Shown piece after piece: positions 24,795 to 33,312 of a stretch of DNA of 49,118 bases (within the stretch, counting starts at the first letter, position 1; each line of letters starts with the position of its first letter). Origin of the DNA: Actinomadura meyerae (GTDB lineage Bacteria; Actinomycetota; Actinomycetes; Streptosporangiales; Streptosporangiaceae); assembly GCF_900188445.1 (NCBI RefSeq), contig NZ_FZOR01000053.1, positions 1-49,118 on the forward strand, in the 5' to 3' direction. The notes beneath the pieces are model-generated. The model made no database searches and had not been told where the DNA came from. It worked only from the letters and a program-made list of their open reading frames with translations. The position numbers and the translations under genes were made by a program.

Positions 24795-25898
24795 TCAGCC
24801 CTTGAGGACCTCGGCCGCTCCCGGGACGTCGTTGATCGAGCGGGTGCCGGGGCCGGTGTAGCGGGCGCTCGGCCGGACGAGGCGCCCGGTGCGCTTCTGC
24901 TCCAGGATGTGCGCGGCCCAGCCGGCGGTGCGGCCGCAGGTGAACATGGCGGGCATCATCGCGGTCGGGACCTCGGCGAAGTCGAGGATGACCGCGGCCC
25001 AGAACTCGACGTTGGTCTCGATCGGGCGGTCCGGGCGGCGCTCGCGCAGCTCGGCGAGGGCGGCGTCCTCCAGGGCCTTCGCGGCCTCGAAGCGGGGGGC
25101 GTCCAGCTCCTTGGCGGTGCGGCGGAGCACGCGGGCGCGCGGGTCCTCGGCGCGGTACACGCGGTGGCCGAAGCCCATCAGCCGGTCGCCGGAGTCGAGG
25201 ATGCCGGTGACGACCTTGCGGGCGTCGCCGAGCTGCTCGACCTTCTCGATCATCGGGAGCACGCGGGCCGGGGCGCCGCCGTGCAGCGGGCCCGACATGG
25301 CGCCGATGGCGCCGGACATGCTGGCCGCCACGTCCGCCCCGGTGGAGGCGATCACCCGCGCGGTGAAGGTGGAGGCGTTCATGCCGTGCTCGGCGGCGGA
25401 GACCCAGTAGGCGTCGATGGCCCGGACGTGCTTCGGGTCGGGCTCACCGCGCCAGCGGACCATGAACCGCTCGGTGATGGTCGCGGCCTCGTCGATCCGG
25501 CCCTGCGGCACCATCGGCACGCCGACGCCGCGCGCGGACTGCGCGACGAACGACAGCGCCGTCACCGACACGCGGGCGAGGTCGGCGCGGGCCTCCTCGT
25601 CGGAGATGTCGAGCAGCGGGCGCATGCCGTAGGCGGTGGCGAGGGTCGGGAGGGCGCTCTGCACGTCCACCCGGACGTCGCCGGAGGTGACCGGGAGCAG
25701 GTGGGGGTCGGCGGGGGCGAGCCCGGGGGTGAAGCTGTCGTCCACCAGCAGGCCCCAGGCGTCGCCGAAGGAGACGCGGCCGACGAGTTCCTCGATGTCG
25801 ACGCCCCGGTAGCGGAGGGCGCCGCCCTCCTTGTCCGGTTCGGCGATCTCGGTCTCGAAGGCCACGACCCCCTCGAGACCAGGTTTGAAGTCGGACAT
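24795..25898 (-). CDS. Citrate synthase (type 2, CitA-like)
   Basis: This 367-residue enzyme condenses acetyl-CoA and oxaloacetate. It carries the citrate-synthase histidines in EHGMNAS (H171), GPLHGGAP (H206) and GFGHRVY (H245). The usual catalytic NVDF segment reads NVEFWAAV, giving Glu where Asp is standard, which I believe is typical of the short mycobacterial-type CitA group. ATG 25898 follows GAAAGGCAGG. It diverges from pdxH, with an 8-base inverted repeat between them. A hairpin terminator follows. It is either a second citrate or methylcitrate synthase. Confidence 0.87.
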   Translation of the reverse strand: MSDFKPGLEGVVAFETEIAEPDKEGGALRYRGVDIEELVGRVSFGDAWGLLVDDSFTPGLAPADPHLLPVTSGDVRVDVQSALPTLATAYGMRPLLDISDEEARADLARVSVTALSFVAQSARGVGVPMVPQGRIDEAATITERFMVRWRGEPDPKHVRAIDAYWVSAAEHGMNASTFTARVIASTGADVAASMSGAIGAMSGPLHGGAPARVLPMIEKVEQLGDARKVVTGILDSGDRLMGFGHRVYRAEDPRARVLRRTAKELDAPRFEAAKALEDAALAELRERRPDRPIETNVEFWAAVILDFAEVPTAMMPAMFTCGRTAGWAAHILEQKRTGRLVRPSARYTGPGTRSINDVPGAAEVLKG

Positions 25899-25927
25899 GT
25901 CGTCCTGCCTTTCGTCCCCAGAGTGAT

Positions 25928-25973
25928 AAGGCGGTGCCGTGCCATTGAACCCTGTCCGCCTTACTGACCAGTA
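25928..25973. promoter_or_regulatory. Inverted repeats between citrate synthase and pdxH
   Basis: TAAGGCGG (25928-25935) and CCGCCTTA (25957-25964) are an exact inverted repeat with a 21-base spacer. ACTG-AC-CAGT (25964-25973) abuts the second arm. On the minus strand the left arm overlaps TTATCA, a likely -10 for citrate synthase. This is a candidate operator. Confidence 0.5.
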
Positions 25974-26023
25974 CCCAGGGGCCATGTGAGTTGCACAAGG
26001 CCCAGGTGAGAGGCTCTGACGCT

Positions 26024-26746
26024 GTGGATTCCGCAACGCCCGATCCCGCACGGCTCCGCAGATCCTACGAGGCGGGCGAATTGTCCGAGTCGGCGCTCCC
26101 CGCCGATCCGCTCGCGCTGTTCGCCGCGTGGTTCGCCGACGTGCACGCCGCCGGGCTCGCCGAGCCGAACGCGATGGTGCTCGCGACGGCCTCCGCCGAC
26201 GGCGTCCCGAGCGCCCGCCTCGTGCTGCTCAAGGGGTACGGGCCGCAGGGGTTCCGGTTCTTCACGAACCTGGCCTCCGACAAGGCGCGCGACCTCGCCG
26301 AGAACCCGCGCGCGGCGCTGGTGTTCCCCTGGCACCCGCTGTACCGGCAGGTGCGGGTCGCGGGTCCGGTGACCGAACTGTCGCGGGACGAGTCGGCCGC
26401 CTACTTCCGGACGCGCCCGTACGGGTCGCGGCTGGGCGCGTGGGCGAGCGAGCGCCAGTCGGGCGTCATCCCCGGCCGTGACGTGCTGGAGCGCGCCTAC
26501 GCCGAGGCGGCCGAGCGCTGGCCGGATCCGGCCGCCGGGCAGCCGCCGGGGGCACCGGACGGGCAGGACACCGACGTCGTCCCGCTGCCGGACTTCTGGG
26601 GCGGCTACCGGCTGGTCCCCGCGTCGATCGAGTTCTGGCAGGGCCGCCGCGACCGGCTGCACGACCGCATTCGTTACCGCCGCGAAGTATCTCCGGGGGG
26701 TGCGGCGGAACCGGGCGGATGGACGGTGGAGAGACTGTCTCCGTGA
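26024..26746 (+). CDS. pdxH: Pyridoxamine/pyridoxine 5'-phosphate oxidase
   Basis: This 240-residue FMN enzyme makes pyridoxal 5'-phosphate, the cofactor of SerC nearby. Family signatures are RLVLLKGYGPQGFRFFTN, the FMN-binding RQVRVAGPVTELS block, and the C-terminal WGGYRLVPASIEFWQGRRDRLHDR, which closes the family. A short extra loop (QPPGAPDGQDTDV) precedes that motif. GTG 26024 (MDSATPDP) is chosen; an ATG-like start at 25991 is possible. Its stop overlaps the next gene's start in GTGA, so the two are translationally coupled. Confidence 0.93.
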   Translation: MDSATPDPARLRRSYEAGELSESALPADPLALFAAWFADVHAAGLAEPNAMVLATASADGVPSARLVLLKGYGPQGFRFFTNLASDKARDLAENPRAALVFPWHPLYRQVRVAGPVTELSRDESAAYFRTRPYGSRLGAWASERQSGVIPGRDVLERAYAEAAERWPDPAAGQPPGAPDGQDTDVVPLPDFWGGYRLVPASIEFWQGRRDRLHDRIRYRREVSPGGAAEPGGWTVERLSP

Positions 26747-28185
26747 CATCGGAACAGCAGCGACCCCCCACCGACACTCCTGACATCGCCGCTCGCGAAG
26801 CCTCCGGCCCGGCGGCCGGAGAAGAGCCTGAGGAGCCCGAGGAACCTGTAAGACCCGACGAATCCGGGCAGCCCGCGGCGGCCGCGGAGGGCGCGAGCCC
26901 CGGGGAGCCCGCCGGGCCGGGGCGGGGTGCCCGCGGCAGGCTGCGGCGGCTGGCGATCGACGTCCGGCCGCTGCGGCGGCCGGAGTACCGGCGGCTGTGG
27001 CTCGGGCAGGGCGTGTCGTTCGTCGGGTTCCAGGTCACCGCCGTCGCCGTGCCCGTCCAGGTGTACGACATGACGCGGTCGTCGCTGTGGGTCGGCGTGC
27101 TCGGCTTCGTCAACCTCGTCCCGCTGATCGTGTTCGGGCTGTGGGGCGGCGCGATCGCCGACCACATGGACCGGCGGCGGCTGCTGTTCGCGTCGTCCTG
27201 CGTGATGTGGGCGGCGACGCTGCTGCTGCTCGTCCAGGCGCTGCTCGGCATCGAGAGCCTCACCCTGATCATGGCGGTGGTGGCGGTCCAGGCGGTCGGG
27301 TTCGCGGTGGCCTCGCCGACCCGCAGTGCGATCGTCCCCCGGCTGGTGGACCGGGAGCTCGTCCCGGCGGCCAACACCCTCAACTTCACCGCCAGCCAGT
27401 TCGGGATGCTCGCCGGGCCGCTGTTCGCCGGCGTGCTGCTGGCGCACTGGCACTACGCGGCGGCCTACGCGCTGGACGCCGTGCTGTTCACCGTCGTCCT
27501 CTACGCGGCGCTGCGGCTCCCGCCGATCCCGCCGCTCGGCGACGTCAGCGGCACGCCGGGCCTGCGCTCGGTGATCGACGGGCTGAGCTACCTCGCGACG
27601 CAGCCGGTCCTGCTGATGTCGTTCGTCGTGGACATCATCGCGATGGCGATCGCGATGCCGCGCGCCCTGTTCCCCGAGGTGGCCGAGACCCGGTTCGGCG
27701 GGGAGGGCGCGGTCGGCTGGCTGTTCGCCGCGATCGCGATCGGCGCGTTCGTCGGCGGGCTGTCGTCCGGCTGGATCGGCCGGGTGCACCGGCAGGGGCT
27801 CGCCCTCGTGGCCTCCATCGTGGTGTGGGGGCTGGCCGTGGCGGCCGCCGGGCTCGCGGGCTCGCTGTGGCTCGCGGTCGTGCTGCTCGCCGTGGGCGGC
27901 GCCGCCGACCTGGTGTCGGCGGTGTTCCGCCAGTCGATGCTCCAGACGTACGCGCCGGACAAGCTGCGCGGCCGGCTCCAGGGCGTGTTCACCGTGGTCG
28001 TCGCGGGCGGCCCCCGGCTCGGGGACGTGCGGGCGGGCGCGACCGCGAGCGTCGCCGGCGCCACCGCGTCCTGGGTGGGCGGCGGCCTGGCCTGCGCCGC
28101 GCTGGTGATCGTCGCGGCGGTCGCCGTGCCGGCGCTCGTCCGCTACGACACCCGCACCGCCGAGGCGGTCACCGTCGAGCCCTGA
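26743..28185 (+). CDS. MFS transporter (EntS-like)
   Basis: This 480-residue protein has a ~75-residue Pro/Glu/Ala-rich cytoplasmic N-terminus and a 12-helix MFS core with GLWGGAIADHMDRRRLLF in loop 2-3. It belongs to the same MFS_3-like group as the protein at 16217. GTG 26743 overlaps the pdxH stop (GTGA), with a GGAGAG site upstream. Coupling to a PLP-forming enzyme is unusual and may only reflect compact gene order. The substrate is unknown. The 3' end is followed by three imperfect copies of the stop region. Confidence 0.85.
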   Translation: MTSEQQRPPTDTPDIAAREASGPAAGEEPEEPEEPVRPDESGQPAAAAEGASPGEPAGPGRGARGRLRRLAIDVRPLRRPEYRRLWLGQGVSFVGFQVTAVAVPVQVYDMTRSSLWVGVLGFVNLVPLIVFGLWGGAIADHMDRRRLLFASSCVMWAATLLLLVQALLGIESLTLIMAVVAVQAVGFAVASPTRSAIVPRLVDRELVPAANTLNFTASQFGMLAGPLFAGVLLAHWHYAAAYALDAVLFTVVLYAALRLPPIPPLGDVSGTPGLRSVIDGLSYLATQPVLLMSFVVDIIAMAIAMPRALFPEVAETRFGGEGAVGWLFAAIAIGAFVGGLSSGWIGRVHRQGLALVASIVVWGLAVAAAGLAGSLWLAVVLLAVGGAADLVSAVFRQSMLQTYAPDKLRGRLQGVFTVVVAGGPRLGDVRAGATASVAGATASWVGGGLACAALVIVAAVAVPALVRYDTRTAEAVTVEP

Positions 28186-28253
28186 CTCGCGCGCGGTTCA
28201 GCGAGCCCTGGCCCGCGCGGTTCCAACGAGCCCTGCCTCGTGTGCGGTTCCGG
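28176..28253. repeat. ~26-bp imperfect tandem repeat, three units, at an MFS stop
   Basis: Three related units begin CGAGCCCTG at 28176, 28202 and 28227, each continuing to GCGCGGTTC or a close variant. The first unit carries the TGA stop of the MFS gene (28183-28185). It is consistent with slippage duplication of a gene end. Confidence 0.65.
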
Positions 28254-28268
28254 CGTGCCGCGCGGGGC

Positions 28269-28973
28269 TCAGCCGAGGGCGGACGCGACGATCTTCAGGT
28301 CGTCCACGAGGCCCGCGTAGACGGCGTCGCGGTCGTCGGCGCGCAGCACGGCGGACGGGTGGATCGTCGCGAGCAGCCGCGCGTCGGCCCGCTCCGGCGG
28401 CGCCTCCTCCAGTTCGCGCCCGGCGGCCGGGGTGCCGATCGACTCCAGGTCGGGCAGCGCCATGAGACGCCCGCGCTCTTTCGTCACCCGGAATGGGGAG
28501 CCGAGCAGCGCCTTGCCCGCCGTGGCGCCGAGCACGACGACGACGTCCGGTTCCAGGGCCCGCAATTCAGCGAGCAGCCAGGGGCGGCACGCGCGCATCT
28601 CCCCGGCGTTCGGCGTCTCGTGAATGCGCCGCTTGCCGCCCGCCTGCCGCTTGAACTTGAAGTGCTTGACGGCGTTGGTGACGTACACGTCGCCGCGCTC
28701 GATGCCGGCCTCCTCCAGCGCCCGGTCGAGGACGCGTCCGGCGGGGCCGACGAAGGGGTGGCCTTTGCGGTCCTCCTGGTCGCCGGGCTGTTCGCCCACG
28801 AGCACGACCCGCCCGCTCGGCGAGCCCTCCCCGAAGACGGTCTGCGTGGCGTCCGCGTAGAGGCCGCAGCCCCGGCAGCCCTCGGCGGCGCGGCGCAGGG
28901 CGTCGAGATCGGCGCGCTCCTCGGGTGTCCGGGGCAGGAACGGTTCCGCGTCAGGGGAAGGTTTCGCGTTCAT
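28269..28973 (-). CDS. udgX: UdgX-type uracil-DNA-binding glycosylase
   Basis: This 234-residue family-4-like uracil-DNA glycosylase has motif A GEQPGDQEDRKGHPF (60-74), the diagnostic KRRIH loop (114-118), and motif B HPSAVLR (205-211). In UdgX, from established work, the loop histidine (H118 here) becomes covalently bound to the abasic site, so the enzyme stays on DNA. Cys 33, 36 and 129 fit iron-sulfur ligands. The gene diverges from an IdeR-like regulator. It is likely involved in uracil repair or tagging. Confidence 0.9.
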   Translation of the reverse strand: MNAKPSPDAEPFLPRTPEERADLDALRRAAEGCRGCGLYADATQTVFGEGSPSGRVVLVGEQPGDQEDRKGHPFVGPAGRVLDRALEEAGIERGDVYVTNAVKHFKFKRQAGGKRRIHETPNAGEMRACRPWLLAELRALEPDVVVVLGATAGKALLGSPFRVTKERGRLMALPDLESIGTPAAGRELEEAPPERADARLLATIHPSAVLRADDRDAVYAGLVDDLKIVASALG

Positions 28974-29071
28974 CTTGCGTTCCCCTTACCCGGCTTCAGG
29001 GGGATATTCGCGGGGCCCGGCGGGGCCGTGCCCGAGCAAGTAGACTTCTGCTCATAAGACTGGAGGGAGCT

Positions 29072-29773
29072 GTGACCTCACACGGCCTTATCGATACCAC
29101 GGAGATGTACCTCCGGACGGTTTTCGAGCTCGAAGAGGAGGGGATCATTCCCCTTCGCGCGCGCATCGCGGAGCGGCTCTCCCAGAGCGGTCCGACGGTG
29201 AGCCAGACGGTCGCGCGGATGGAGCGCGACGGCCTGCTCAGGGTCGAGGGCGATCGGCATCTCGCACTGACCGAAAGCGGTCGGGGTCTCGCCACGCGCG
29301 TCATGCGCAAGCACCGGCTGGCCGAGTGCCTGCTGGTCAACGTCATCGGCCTGCCCTGGGAGGACGTCCACATCGAGGCGTGCCGCTGGGAGCACGTGAT
29401 GTCGGAGGACGTCGAGCGCCGGCTGGTCGCGCTGCTCGACAACCCGACCTCCTGCCCGCACGGCAACCCGATCCCGGGCCTGGACGAGCTCGGCGGCCAC
29501 GGCGAGGACGGCGACCCCGCGCCGCTGTCGGTGATGACCGCCGTGGCGAGCCCCGGCGGGTCGGGTGCGGTGATCCGGCGGATCAGCGAGCAGGTGCAGA
29601 GCGACAGCGACCTGATGCTTAGACTCAAGCAGATAGGGATACAACCGGGACGAGAGGTGATTCTCCGGGCGACCGATGACGGGGTACGGGTGATCAGTGA
29701 CGACGAGGACGAGGGGCCCGCGACAGAGCTGCCGCGCGACATCGCCGAACACGTCTTCGTCAGCAGGCGCTGA
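29072..29773 (+). CDS. ideR: DtxR-family iron-dependent repressor (IdeR/DmdR-like)
   Basis: This 233-residue repressor has a helix-turn-helix (about 27-55). Its metal ligands align with IdeR at a constant offset of two: M12, H81, E85, H100, C104, E107 and H108. An SH3-like C-terminal domain spans about 150-233. It should bind Fe(II) and repress iron-uptake genes. GTG 29072 has a GGAGGG site; upstream frame is promoter DNA. A TCATAAGACT element before it may hold the -10. The linker 130-150 is Gly/Asp-rich. Confidence 0.9.
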   Translation: MTSHGLIDTTEMYLRTVFELEEEGIIPLRARIAERLSQSGPTVSQTVARMERDGLLRVEGDRHLALTESGRGLATRVMRKHRLAECLLVNVIGLPWEDVHIEACRWEHVMSEDVERRLVALLDNPTSCPHGNPIPGLDELGGHGEDGDPAPLSVMTAVASPGGSGAVIRRISEQVQSDSDLMLRLKQIGIQPGREVILRATDDGVRVISDDEDEGPATELPRDIAEHVFVSRR

Positions 29774-29861
29774 CACGGTCGGCGTGCGAGCACCGGTTCC
29801 GTCGGTCTATACCGAAGATCTCCATACCATCGCGCCTTTCGGGCGTATCCCGGCACCGGGT

Positions 29862-29880
29862 TCGTCGTTCAATACGACGA
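29862..29880. promoter_or_regulatory. Small inverted repeat upstream of the SpoIIE-like gene
   Basis: TCGTCG (29862-29867) and CGACGA (29875-29880) flank TTCAATA in the 192-base gap before 29966. It may be a regulator site or weak hairpin. The rest of the gap shows no recognisable element. Confidence 0.35.
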
Positions 29881-29965
29881 GACGGAAACACGCGCCGGCC
29901 GTACCGCCGCGCCCGGTGAACAGCAGGCCGGGGACGGCGGCCGCCGGCAGGATCGGGATGGGGAG

Positions 29966-32293
29966 ATGAACCACTGGGGGGAAGCGCCTGACGAGGTGCG
30001 TCTGCCACCCGAGACCGTCCTCGGCCAGATGGAGATGGCGGTCATCGTCTGCGACCGCTTCAGCAACGTCATCTACGGCAACGCGTTCGCCAGGCAGCTC
30101 TTCGGGTTCGGCGGCGACGAGATCATCGGGCACTCCATCCTGTCCCTGGGCATCGCCGAGGAGGACCACGAGCAGGCGACCGAGCTGGCCCGGCACGTCC
30201 TCAAGGGCGGCGTCTGGGAGGGCACGTTCTGCAACCTGCGCGCGGACGGCACCACCGTCTACACGCGGGCGCACGCCGTCCCGCTGCGGCACCCGTCCGG
30301 CGCGGTCGACGGCGTGGTCATCTTCGCGCGCGAGGCGCTGCGCTCCAACCAGCGCGAGCAGGAGCGCTACGGGCTGCTGGAGCGGATCGGCGAGCGGCTC
30401 GCCGGTTCGCTGGAGCTGGAGAGCACGCTGCGCCGCGTCGCCGACACCCTCGTCCCGCAGTTCGCCGACCACTGCTTCATCGACCTCTACAGCGGCGACC
30501 GGCTGTACCGGCGGGTGTCCCGGCACGCCGCCGACTGGGAGCCGCCGCCCGGCACCTGGGCGGAGGTCGGCGAGCCCGTCTCCTACCCGCCCGGCCACTT
30601 CAGCGCCAAGGCGATGGACCGGCGCGACGCCGTCCTCGTCGAGGACATGATCCAGCACCGGTTCGCGGCGCCGACCGAGTCGTCCCGGCGGCTCGGCGTC
30701 GAGATGGGCATCACCTCGGTGATCTCCGCGCCGCTGCTGGTGCGCGGCGAGCTGCTCGGCGTGATGAGCCTCGCGCTGTCGAACCTGTCCAAGCGGCCCG
30801 ACCCGCACTACGACGGCTTCGACCGCGACCTGCTCGGCGCGATCGCCAGCCGGGTCGCGCTGGCGGTCGACAACGCGCTGCTGTTCGAGGAGGAGCGCGA
30901 CACCGCGCTGGCGTTCCAGAAGCACCTGCTGCCCGGCGACCGGCCGCCCCCGCTGGACGGCCTGCAGATCGCCTGGCGGTACGAGCCGGCCCGGCCGCTG
31001 GAGTCGCACGGGCACGGCATCCAGACGCAGGTCGGCGGCGACTGGTACGACGTGATCCCGCTCTCGGCGGGACGGGTCGGCCTCGTCATCGGCGACGTCG
31101 AGGGGCGCGGCGCGCGCGCCGCCGCCGTCATGGGCCAGCTCCGCGCGGCGCTGCGCGCCTTCGCGCAGGACGACAAGCCGCCCGCCGACATCCTCCGCAA
31201 GCTGGACGAGTGGGTCCGCACGATGACCCGCCCCGAGCGGATGCGCTCGGGGTGGAACAGCGACGACCTCGTCCGCCCGCCGCTGGTGTCCTGCACCTAC
31301 TTCGTGTACGACGCGTGGTCGCGGGTCCTGGAGTTCGCCAACGCCGGGCACGACCCGCCCCTGCTCATCGTCGACGGCGAGGTCCGGGAGCTGGAGTTCG
31401 AGAGCGAGGGCGGCATGCTCGGCCTGCGCGCCCCCGGCATGGGCGGCGAGATCCTCTTCAACGAGGAGACCACCGAGCTGAAGCCGGGTTCGACGCTCGT
31501 CCTCTACACCGACGGCCTCATCGACCGGCGCCCCCGGGACGACGGCGAGTACTACACCCGCGAGGAGTCGCGGGAGATGGTCCGCACCGCCGTCGCGAAG
31601 GCCGCGGGAGGCGGTGTCGAGGCGGTCGCCAACGCCGCCTACGACGCGGTGCCCGGCGACATCGACGACGACGTCGCGATCGTGGTGATCCGTACCGCCG
31701 CCGACGAGCTGGGCGTCGCGGAGCGCACCTTCACCGCCGAGCCGATCATGGTGTCGGAGGCGCGCCGGATGGCCGCCGACACGTTCGCGGACTGGGGCAT
31801 GCTCGACGAGCAGGCGGAGCTCGCCTGCCTGCTGGTCTCCGAGGTCGTCACGAACGTCGTCCTGCACGCCGCCACGACGCCGACGCCGCGCCGCGAGATG
31901 GTCGTCCCGGTCGCGGCCGGGCCGCCCGGCCGCGGCGGCGAGCCGCTCGGCGCGCCGCCGCCGGTCCAGTTCAACACCGAGTTCGGCGCCGACCTGGAGG
32001 GCGACCCGTTCGAGGGCGGCGCCTTCGACGAGGACGACTGGAACCTCGGCGCCGACCTCGGCCGCCGCGAACCCCCGACCAAGGAGTTCCGGCTCCGGCT
32101 GCGGCGCGGCCGCGACATGGTGTGGGTCGAGGTGTTCGACGCCGACATGCGGCTGCCGCGCATCCGCAGCGCGGGCGAGACCGACGAGGGCGGCCGCGGG
32201 CTCTACCTGGTCGATCAGCTCGCCACCCGGTGGGGCGCCCGGCCCACGGCCGATGGCAAGGCCGTCTGGTTCGAGTTGCCGCTGACGCCGTAG
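29966..32293 (+). CDS. PAS-GAF-PP2C (SpoIIE) phosphatase with anti-sigma-type ATPase domain
   Basis: This 775-residue signalling protein has four domains: PAS (about 15-125), GAF (about 135-305), PP2C/SpoIIE phosphatase (about 330-575, with GGDWYDV 357-363, GDVEGRG 376-382, NAGHDPPLL near 459 and a DIDDD metal site near 565) and a C-terminal HATPase_c of the RsbW type (N-box SEVVTN 625-630, G-box GGRGLYLV 742-749). An acidic ~70-residue insertion (637-705) splits the ATPase domain. It likely controls an anti-sigma-factor antagonist by phosphatase and kinase activity. A zinc dehydrogenase starts two bases after its stop. Confidence 0.88.
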   Translation: MNHWGEAPDEVRLPPETVLGQMEMAVIVCDRFSNVIYGNAFARQLFGFGGDEIIGHSILSLGIAEEDHEQATELARHVLKGGVWEGTFCNLRADGTTVYTRAHAVPLRHPSGAVDGVVIFAREALRSNQREQERYGLLERIGERLAGSLELESTLRRVADTLVPQFADHCFIDLYSGDRLYRRVSRHAADWEPPPGTWAEVGEPVSYPPGHFSAKAMDRRDAVLVEDMIQHRFAAPTESSRRLGVEMGITSVISAPLLVRGELLGVMSLALSNLSKRPDPHYDGFDRDLLGAIASRVALAVDNALLFEEERDTALAFQKHLLPGDRPPPLDGLQIAWRYEPARPLESHGHGIQTQVGGDWYDVIPLSAGRVGLVIGDVEGRGARAAAVMGQLRAALRAFAQDDKPPADILRKLDEWVRTMTRPERMRSGWNSDDLVRPPLVSCTYFVYDAWSRVLEFANAGHDPPLLIVDGEVRELEFESEGGMLGLRAPGMGGEILFNEETTELKPGSTLVLYTDGLIDRRPRDDGEYYTREESREMVRTAVAKAAGGGVEAVANAAYDAVPGDIDDDVAIVVIRTAADELGVAERTFTAEPIMVSEARRMAADTFADWGMLDEQAELACLLVSEVVTNVVLHAATTPTPRREMVVPVAAGPPGRGGEPLGAPPPVQFNTEFGADLEGDPFEGGAFDEDDWNLGADLGRREPPTKEFRLRLRRGRDMVWVEVFDADMRLPRIRSAGETDEGGRGLYLVDQLATRWGARPTADGKAVWFELPLTP

Positions 32294-32295
32294 CC

Positions 32296-33291
32296 GTGCG
32301 CGCCTGGGTGGTGGAGGAGCCGGCCCCGATCGCGTCGGGGCCGCTGCGCCGCGCCGACCGGGAGGTACCGGCACCGGGTCCCGGCGAGCTGCTGGTCCGG
32401 GTGCTGGCGTGCGGCGTCTGCCGGACGGACCTGCATGTCGCCGAGGGGGACCTGCCCGTCCACCTGCCGGGGGTGACGCCCGGCCACGAGATCGTCGGGG
32501 AGGTCGCCGAGGCGGGCCCCGGCTGCCTGCACCGGCCGGGCGACCGGGTCGGGGTCGCGTGGCTGCGCGGCACGTGCGGCGCCTGCCGGTTCTGCCGCCG
32601 CGGCGCCGAGAACCTGTGCCCCGCGTCGGTCTACACGGGCTGGGACGCGCACGGCGGCTACGCCGAGTACGCGACGGCCGTCGACGCCTACGCCTACGCG
32701 CTCCCGGCCGAGCTGGACGACGTCCGGGCCGCGCCGCTGCTGTGCGCGGGCATCATCGGCTACCGGGCGCTGCGCCGTGCCGAGCTGCCGCCGGGAGGGC
32801 GGCTCGGCATCTGGGGGTTCGGCGGCTCCGCGCACCTGGCCGCGCAGATCGCCCTCGCCGAGGGCGCCGAGGTGCACGTCTTCACCCGCAGCCCGGCCGC
32901 GCGGGAGCTGGCCCGCGAGCTCGGGGCGTCGTGGGCGGGCGACTCGTTCGAGGCCGCTCCCGCACCGCTCGACGCGGCGATCCTGTTCGCGCCGGCGGGG
33001 GAGCTGGTGCCCGCCGTGCTGGAGCGCCTCGACCGTGGCGGGACGTGCGCGGTCGCGGGCATCCACCTCAGCGACATCCCGGTGCTGGACTACCAGCGCC
33101 ACCTGTTCCAGGAGCGGCAGCTCCGGTCGGTGACGGCGAACACGCGCGCGGACGGGGAGGAGTTCCTGACGCTGGCCGCGCGGCTGGATGTCGCCGTCAC
33201 GACGCACGCCTACGGGCTGGACGAGGCCGACCGCGCGCTGGCCGACCTCGCCGGCGACCGGTTCGCGGGCGCCGCCGTCCTCGTCCCCTGA
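32296..33291 (+). CDS. Zinc-dependent alcohol dehydrogenase family protein
   Basis: This 331-residue MDR enzyme has catalytic zinc ligands C42 (CGVCRTDLH) and H64-E65 (GHEIVG), and structural zinc cysteines C94, C97, C100 and C108. The nucleotide site is GIWGFGGSAHLAAQIA, close to GxGGxG. It resembles AdhP/AdhA-type primary alcohol dehydrogenases. GTG 32296 lies two bases after the previous stop, so it is coupled to the phosphatase gene. This is an odd pairing that may be transcriptional only. Confidence 0.9.
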   Translation: MRAWVVEEPAPIASGPLRRADREVPAPGPGELLVRVLACGVCRTDLHVAEGDLPVHLPGVTPGHEIVGEVAEAGPGCLHRPGDRVGVAWLRGTCGACRFCRRGAENLCPASVYTGWDAHGGYAEYATAVDAYAYALPAELDDVRAAPLLCAGIIGYRALRRAELPPGGRLGIWGFGGSAHLAAQIALAEGAEVHVFTRSPAARELARELGASWAGDSFEAAPAPLDAAILFAPAGELVPAVLERLDRGGTCAVAGIHLSDIPVLDYQRHLFQERQLRSVTANTRADGEEFLTLAARLDVAVTTHAYGLDEADRALADLAGDRFAGAAVLVP

Positions 33292-33312
33292 GGTGCCCGG
33301 GTCCCGTACGGG

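Noticed and set aside
28974..29071. IdeR-type iron box upstream of the DtxR gene.
   Set aside because: I could not find the 19-base inverted TTAGGTTAG-type box; only a possible -10 is visible.
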